NCBI GenBank assembly: GCA_900549685.1
Contig: UROX01000100.1
Coordinates: 1 to 9,293, forward strand
Source of the DNA: an uncultured Alistipes sp.
GTDB lineage: Bacteria > Bacteroidota > Bacteroidia > Bacteroidales > Rikenellaceae
DNA: 9,293 bases
Reading direction: 5' to 3'
The notes under the pieces are model-generated. The model made no database searches and was not told the DNA's origin. It saw only the letters and a list, made by a program, of their open reading frames with translations. The position numbers were made by a program, and so were the translations under genes. Below, piece after piece: positions 5,736-9,293 of the stretch. Positions within the stretch are counted from its first letter, which is position 1, and every line of letters starts with the position of its first letter.

Positions 5736-7937
5736 ATGAAGAAACTTCTCTCCCTCGGATTTTTACTTGCTCTCTCCGGGAGCCTTCCGGCACAGGATGC
5801 CGGAGAATTCCGCGAACCTTCGGTCCGCTTCCGTCCCCGGCCGCTCTGGTTCTGGAACAATACGACCATCACGAAGGAAGGCATAGACGCCCAGATGGCC
5901 GATTTCCGCGACCGGTGCGGATACGGCGGATTTTCCATCCTGCCGTTCGGCGCCGACCTCATGCCCAAATACCTGAGCGAAGAATACTTCGATCTCTATG
6001 CCCACACGATCGACAAAGCCCGTGAGCTGGGCGTCACGCTCTCGCTGTACGACGAATACGGCTTCCCGAGCGGCAGCGGCGGCGCGATCAATGCCGACGG
6101 CATTCCGCGCTTCGGGAACCGCTATCCGGGCCTGACGCTCAAACGGCTCGACAAGATCGAAGACGAAGCCGACGGAGGCGCGACCTACATCCGCCCCGTG
6201 AGCGACGCAGGCCGGCTGATGGCCGTCGTGGCCATGAACACCCGGACCAAAGAGCGCATCGACCTGAGGGACCGCATCACCGAGGAGACCGTCGTATGGA
6301 AGGTTCCCTCCGGACATTGGAAAATCATGCAGTTCGTCTGCGTGACGGACGGCGACCCCAACATGGACTACCTGAGCGCGGAGGCGGCCGAGGCCTACCT
6401 TTCGATGACGCACGAGGCCTACTACCGGCACATGCCCGAAGCCTTCGGCACGACGATCGACGAGACGTTCTTCGACGAACCGACGCTCTACCGCGCACAG
6501 GGCCGTTGCTGGACCCCCTCGTTCAATGCGGCCTACACCGAAAAATACGGCACCGATCCCGCTCTGCTCTACCCCGCCCTGTGGTACGACATCGGCGACG
6601 AGACCCAGGCCGCCCGCAACGCCTTGTTCTCGCTGCGTGCCGAGCTTTACGCATCGGCCTATCCCCAAGCGGTCAGCCGCTGGAGCGAAGCGCACGGCAT
6701 CCGGGCCACGGGCCATCAGGACAACGAGGAGATCGTCAATCCGGTAGGCACGTCGGCCGACCTGATGAAATGTTTCAAATACCAGGACATCCCCGGCATC
6801 GACAAAATCGGCGGCGACCGTCCCGCCGAACGGTTCTACAAGGTCGTCAGCTCGGCCGCCTACAACTGGGACCGCTCGCTGGTCATGTCCGAAACCTTCG
6901 GCGCGATGGGCGACATCCCGTGGGACTCGCTCTACCGCATCGCCATGGACCAGTACACCAAAGGGATCAACATGCTGATCCCGCATGCCGTATGGTACAA
7001 CGACGCTGACGTGACATTCCGGCCCGAACTCTCGCACCGCAGCCCGATCTACCGCGAAGGACTCTACGCGTTCAACACGTTCCTCGCCCGGCTCAACGTA
7101 CTGCTGAGAAACGACGCACGCTACGTGACGGACATCGCCGTGCTCTATCCCATCGAAACCATGCAGGGCGAACACCGTTTCGACGGTCCGCTGACGGCCT
7201 ACGAAGGCGGCGTGGCGATCCCCGAAATGGATTACGTTCAGATCGGACAACGCCTGACGGAACGTCTGGGACGCGATTTCATGTTTCTCCATCCCGAAGT
7301 GCTGTCCCAATCCTGCCATGCAGGAGGCAAGAACCTGCTGACCCTGGCAAACAGCCGGCAGTACAACACGTTCGGCACGCTGATCGTCCCGTCGTCGAAA
7401 ACGATCTCGGCCGCCAATCTCGAAAAGATTCTGGCCTTCTTCGAAGCGGGCGGCAGAGTCATCTTTACGACCCGGATGCCCGAAAAATCGACCGAACCGG
7501 GACAGGACGCCCGCATCGCCGAACTGACCGAGAAACTGCTTCCCCGGTCGCTGCGCGAAAGCGGACGCCCCAACGAAAACAAACAGGGCGGCAAGGTCGT
7601 CTTTCTGCCCGATCCGACGACCGAGGCGCTGGGCGACGCACTCGACTCGCAGCCTGGCACATTCGATGTGGAATGGAGTGCGGACTCTCGGCCGCTGCGC
7701 TACATCCACAAGCAACTCGAAGGCAAGCACATTTACTATCTGGCCAACCTCGACGACCGCACGTTCGACTCCGAGATCTGTCTGAAAGGAAAAATGAAAC
7801 TGGCCATGTGGAATCCGCACACGGGAGAAATCGCCCCGCTCGAAACCCGGTACCTCCGCCGCAAAAACGGCACGGTCACTTCGGTTCCCCTACGGCTCGA
7901 ATCCTCGCATTCGGTCTTCCTCGTCGAAACGAAATAA
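5736..7937 (+). CDS. Secreted GH106-like glycoside hydrolase (alpha-L-rhamnosidase-related)
   Basis: With the start at ATG 5736 the protein has 733 residues. Residues 1-20 form a signal peptide (MKKLLSLGFLLALSGSLPAQ) that a signal peptidase I could cut; there is no lipobox. ATG 5709 would add nine residues ahead of MKK and sits too close to the mapped -7 box. Residues about 33-460 hold the catalytic barrel. Features typical of the GH106-like group are RPLWFWNNTTITKEGI (35-50), LYDEYGFPSGSGG (104-116), IDETFFDEPT (241-250), ATGHQDNEE (324-332) and MSETFGAMGD (384-393). E248 and E386 are the best candidates for catalytic carboxylates. Residues about 465-580 look like a flavodoxin/GATase-like domain and 655-733 like a closing beta-sandwich. 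Classical GH106 rhamnosidases are about 1,100 residues, so this is a compact form. Rhamnosidase activity is possible but not certain; the substrate could differ. It is transcribed alone and ends at a hairpin. Confidence 0.85.
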   Translation: MKKLLSLGFLLALSGSLPAQDAGEFREPSVRFRPRPLWFWNNTTITKEGIDAQMADFRDRCGYGGFSILPFGADLMPKYLSEEYFDLYAHTIDKARELGVTLSLYDEYGFPSGSGGAINADGIPRFGNRYPGLTLKRLDKIEDEADGGATYIRPVSDAGRLMAVVAMNTRTKERIDLRDRITEETVVWKVPSGHWKIMQFVCVTDGDPNMDYLSAEAAEAYLSMTHEAYYRHMPEAFGTTIDETFFDEPTLYRAQGRCWTPSFNAAYTEKYGTDPALLYPALWYDIGDETQAARNALFSLRAELYASAYPQAVSRWSEAHGIRATGHQDNEEIVNPVGTSADLMKCFKYQDIPGIDKIGGDRPAERFYKVVSSAAYNWDRSLVMSETFGAMGDIPWDSLYRIAMDQYTKGINMLIPHAVWYNDADVTFRPELSHRSPIYREGLYAFNTFLARLNVLLRNDARYVTDIAVLYPIETMQGEHRFDGPLTAYEGGVAIPEMDYVQIGQRLTERLGRDFMFLHPEVLSQSCHAGGKNLLTLANSRQYNTFGTLIVPSSKTISAANLEKILAFFEAGGRVIFTTRMPEKSTEPGQDARIAELTEKLLPRSLRESGRPNENKQGGKVVFLPDPTTEALGDALDSQPGTFDVEWSADSRPLRYIHKQLEGKHIYYLANLDDRTFDSEICLKGKMKLAMWNPHTGEIAPLETRYLRRKNGTVTSVPLRLESSHSVFLVETK

Positions 7938-7972
7938 AACGGATCCGTCCGCATCTCGCGGAACGAACGATT

Positions 7973-8007
7973 CGAGAGATCCGGCCCCGTCGGGGCCGGA
8001 TCTCTCG
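7973..8007 (+). terminator. Perfect 16-bp hairpin ending the GH106-like gene
   Basis: Bases 7973-7988 pair perfectly with 7992-8007 around a 3-base loop (GTC), 35 bases after the stop codon. The stem is GC-rich. Only TTAT follows, so a classical U-tract is absent. Its position makes it the end of the monocistronic GH106-like transcript. Confidence 0.75.
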
Positions 8008-8652
8008 TTATCAGTCAAAACCTTACAGCGTTTTCCGCATCGAACCGGCCTCCTCCGATATTTCGCCGGACGGTCGGCACTCCGCACCCGCAGGCCAACG
8101 GAACCGGACTCTCCGTCCCCGCCATATCCGAAGCCGGCCGACAGGGACAGCCCCGGAACGAAGACACGGTCGCCACACAGCACCGCCGCCCCGGTACTCA
8201 CCCGTATTCTGCCCGGACACGAAAACCTCTCCCCTGACTATCCGAAGACATTCGGCTCTTTCCCCTTCCCCTTTTTCGACTGCATCCGGCCCTCCATACA
8301 CCGACGGAAAACAGGCGCCGACGCTTTTCGAACACCCTTCGTCCCTTCACCGAACAGCGGTTCGGAACCGCTCCGGGAATCCGGTCCGAAACAATTGAAC
8401 GGTTCGAAAAATCTGGATCGGCAGCCGGAAGTACAAACAACCCGCGTTTCCCCGACGGGCGCCCTCATAGATGCACCGTATTTCCGTTTCCGGCCACGCC
8501 CTGCCGCAACGAACCATGAAAGACAACTCTGCCCGGAAAACCGTCCAAACGGCCACGGCGAATGCAAATCTGCCCCCGACCGAACCCGGAGTAAGACCGT
8601 ACGCCGCCTCATCTCCGGTCCCCTTTTCGCCGCCGGCACACACAGAAACGAC
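8008..8652. other. GC-rich stretch of about 645 bases without a credible gene
   Basis: Open frames exist on both strands, but their translations are Arg/Pro/Ser-rich, lack any family motif and overlap each other. Several also run into the hairpin regions at either end. I found no tRNA-like fold, tandem repeat, insertion-sequence end or TAnnTTTG box. The only structured element seen is a 17-base palindrome at 8356-8372. The region could be decayed coding sequence or an untranslated RNA, but nothing supports either directly. Confidence 0.5.
8356..8372. repeat. 17-base palindrome
   Basis: AGCGGTTC, one central G, then GAACCGCT: the two 8-base arms are perfectly complementary in reverse. A related GGTTCG recurs at 8400-8405. 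It could be a protein-binding site or a chance event in GC-rich DNA. No adjacent gene or promoter gives it a role. Confidence 0.35.
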
Positions 8653-8684
8653 GAAGGAGGCCGCCCTTTCGGGCAGCCTCCTTC
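8653..8684 (-). terminator. Hairpin terminator of the DUF1080 gene
   Basis: Bases 8653-8666 pair with 8671-8684 in a 14-bp stem with one mismatch (8662/8675). On the minus strand the loop is GAAA closed by C-G, a stable GNRA tetraloop, and the stem is followed by CGTCGTTTCTG. It lies 96 bases after the DUF1080 stop codon, and no other gene ends here. This is a typical rho-independent-like terminator with a weak U-tract. Confidence 0.7.
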
Positions 8685-8779
8685 CGTCTGTTCATTCTAT
8701 CGCGTATTTCACCCGAAGAGGCCGTAATACGACCGACAGCGCCCCGATAAACGGGACATATTTTCTCTCCGGATACGGG

Positions 8780-9293
8780 CTATTTCAACTCCTTGATCCG
8801 GATGTTCTTGAACTTCACGAGCGAACCGTGGCCGAGGAATCCGATGTGTCCCTTTTCGTTCTTGAGTCCCGGATGATCCTTGTGGTCGATCGTACCGTTC
8901 TTGCTGGCTTCGGCGATGTTGCCTTCCAGAATCACCTCGCCGTTGAGCGTCACCCGAATATCATCGCCTTCGATCCGGATCTCCTCGCTGTTCCATTCGC
9001 CCACGGGTTTCAGGAAACCGCGTTTGGCCGGAATCACACCGTATACCGAACCGTGATACTGGTACTTTTCGAGCTGGCTGTAAATCGGCGCCTCGTTGTC
9101 GAGTACCTGAATCTCCATACCCACATAGGCTGCATCGCCTTCGAGCGGAGCACGTATCCCGATACCGTTGTTGGCACCCTCGGTCAGCATGAAATCGAAG
9201 CGGAAGACGAAATCCTTATACTCGTTCTTCGTATAGAGGTTTCCGCCCCCGCCGTTGCCCGGGTAGAGGACAATAGCCCCGTCCTCGGACACA
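8780..9293 (-). CDS. DUF1080 / 3-keto-disaccharide hydrolase family protein, 5' end missing
   Basis: The visible 170 codons end at TAG 8782-8780 and the frame runs off the right edge. The codon at 9292-9290 is GTG inside the protein, not a start. The sequence is the C-terminal two-thirds or so of a DUF1080 beta-sandwich (Pfam 3keto-disac_hyd). It shows GNGGGGNLYTKNEYKDF (12-28), NNGIGIRAP (41-49), GMEIQVLDNE (58-67), HGSVYGVIPA (80-89), GEWNSEEIRIEGD (98-110) and a closing HIGFLGHGSLVKFKNIRIKEL (149-169). Members act on 3-keto-glycosides as hydrolases or lyases, usually in the periplasm and after a separate dehydrogenase has oxidised C3. No such dehydrogenase is in the window; it may be upstream to the right. 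Signal peptide and lipidation cannot be judged because the N-terminus is missing. Confidence 0.92.
   Translation of the reverse strand, partial: VSEDGAIVLYPGNGGGGNLYTKNEYKDFVFRFDFMLTEGANNGIGIRAPLEGDAAYVGMEIQVLDNEAPIYSQLEKYQYHGSVYGVIPAKRGFLKPVGEWNSEEIRIEGDDIRVTLNGEVILEGNIAEASKNGTIDHKDHPGLKNEKGHIGFLGHGSLVKFKNIRIKELK

Noticed and set aside
2836..5739. A 967-codon open frame on the plus strand covering two minus-strand genes
   Set aside because: It is antisense to the pseudouridine synthase and the barrel-like lipoprotein, both of which have clear family or signal features. The translation has no family motif and is rich in His/Arg. It stays open because the real genes rarely use TTA, CTA and TCA codons.
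7673..8398. A 241-codon plus-strand frame overlapping the end of the GH106-like gene
   Set aside because: It overlaps a recognised gene in another frame, runs through the terminator hairpin at 7973-8007, and its translation is an Arg/Pro-rich string without motifs.
8238..8727. Short frames on both strands in the right intergenic stretch (8238-8639, 8347-8643, 8395-8727)
   Set aside because: They overlap one another, have biased Arg/Gly/Pro composition, lack promoters, and one crosses the terminator at 8653-8684. No recognisable protein family is visible.
9290..9292. GTG as the start codon of the DUF1080 gene
   Set aside because: The first part of the DUF1080 domain and any export signal would be missing. 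The frame is open to the window edge, so the codon is an internal Val and the gene is simply cut by the window.

Overview
The window looks like chromosomal DNA of a gut-type member of the Bacteroidota, with a fairly high GC content for that phylum. An Alistipes/Rikenellaceae-like organism fits, but that is inferred from style, not proven. The signs are two Bacteroidota -7 promoter boxes (TAnnTTTG), no clear Shine-Dalgarno sequences, several lipoproteins with acidic residues close to the lipidated cysteine, a BACON-domain protein, and a set of secreted glycan-active proteins.

Layout. The left 5.5 kb is on the minus strand, so it is transcribed right to left. It holds an RluA-type pseudouridine synthase (4576-5457), a lipoprotein with a probable TIM-barrel glycosidase-like domain (2845-4572, 3 bases after the synthase), a lipoprotein with an N-terminal module plus a GH43-like beta-propeller (1215-2789), a hairpin (1141-1192), and a BACON-domain lipoprotein that runs off the left edge (1-1083). 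At about 5.5-5.7 kb there is a divergent promoter region. It drives the synthase leftward and, rightward, a secreted GH106-like glycoside hydrolase (5736-7937) that ends at a strong hairpin (7973-8007). A roughly 650-base GC-rich stretch without a credible gene follows. At the right edge a minus-strand DUF1080 (3-keto-disaccharide hydrolase family) gene enters the window (8780-9293, 5' end missing), with its own terminator hairpin at 8653-8684.

How the genes may work together. Apart from the pseudouridine synthase, every gene encodes an exported protein of a glycan-binding or glycan-cleaving type, so this looks like the edge of a polysaccharide-utilisation region. No SusC/SusD pair or regulator lies in the window, so the target glycan cannot be named. 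The clearest unexplained point is that the BACON lipoprotein and the propeller lipoprotein share a recognisable module. In one it is C-terminal, in the other N-terminal. This suggests a common surface-glycan or substrate-recognition unit that I cannot match to a named family. I see no RNA genes, CRISPR arrays, insertion sequences or phage genes.
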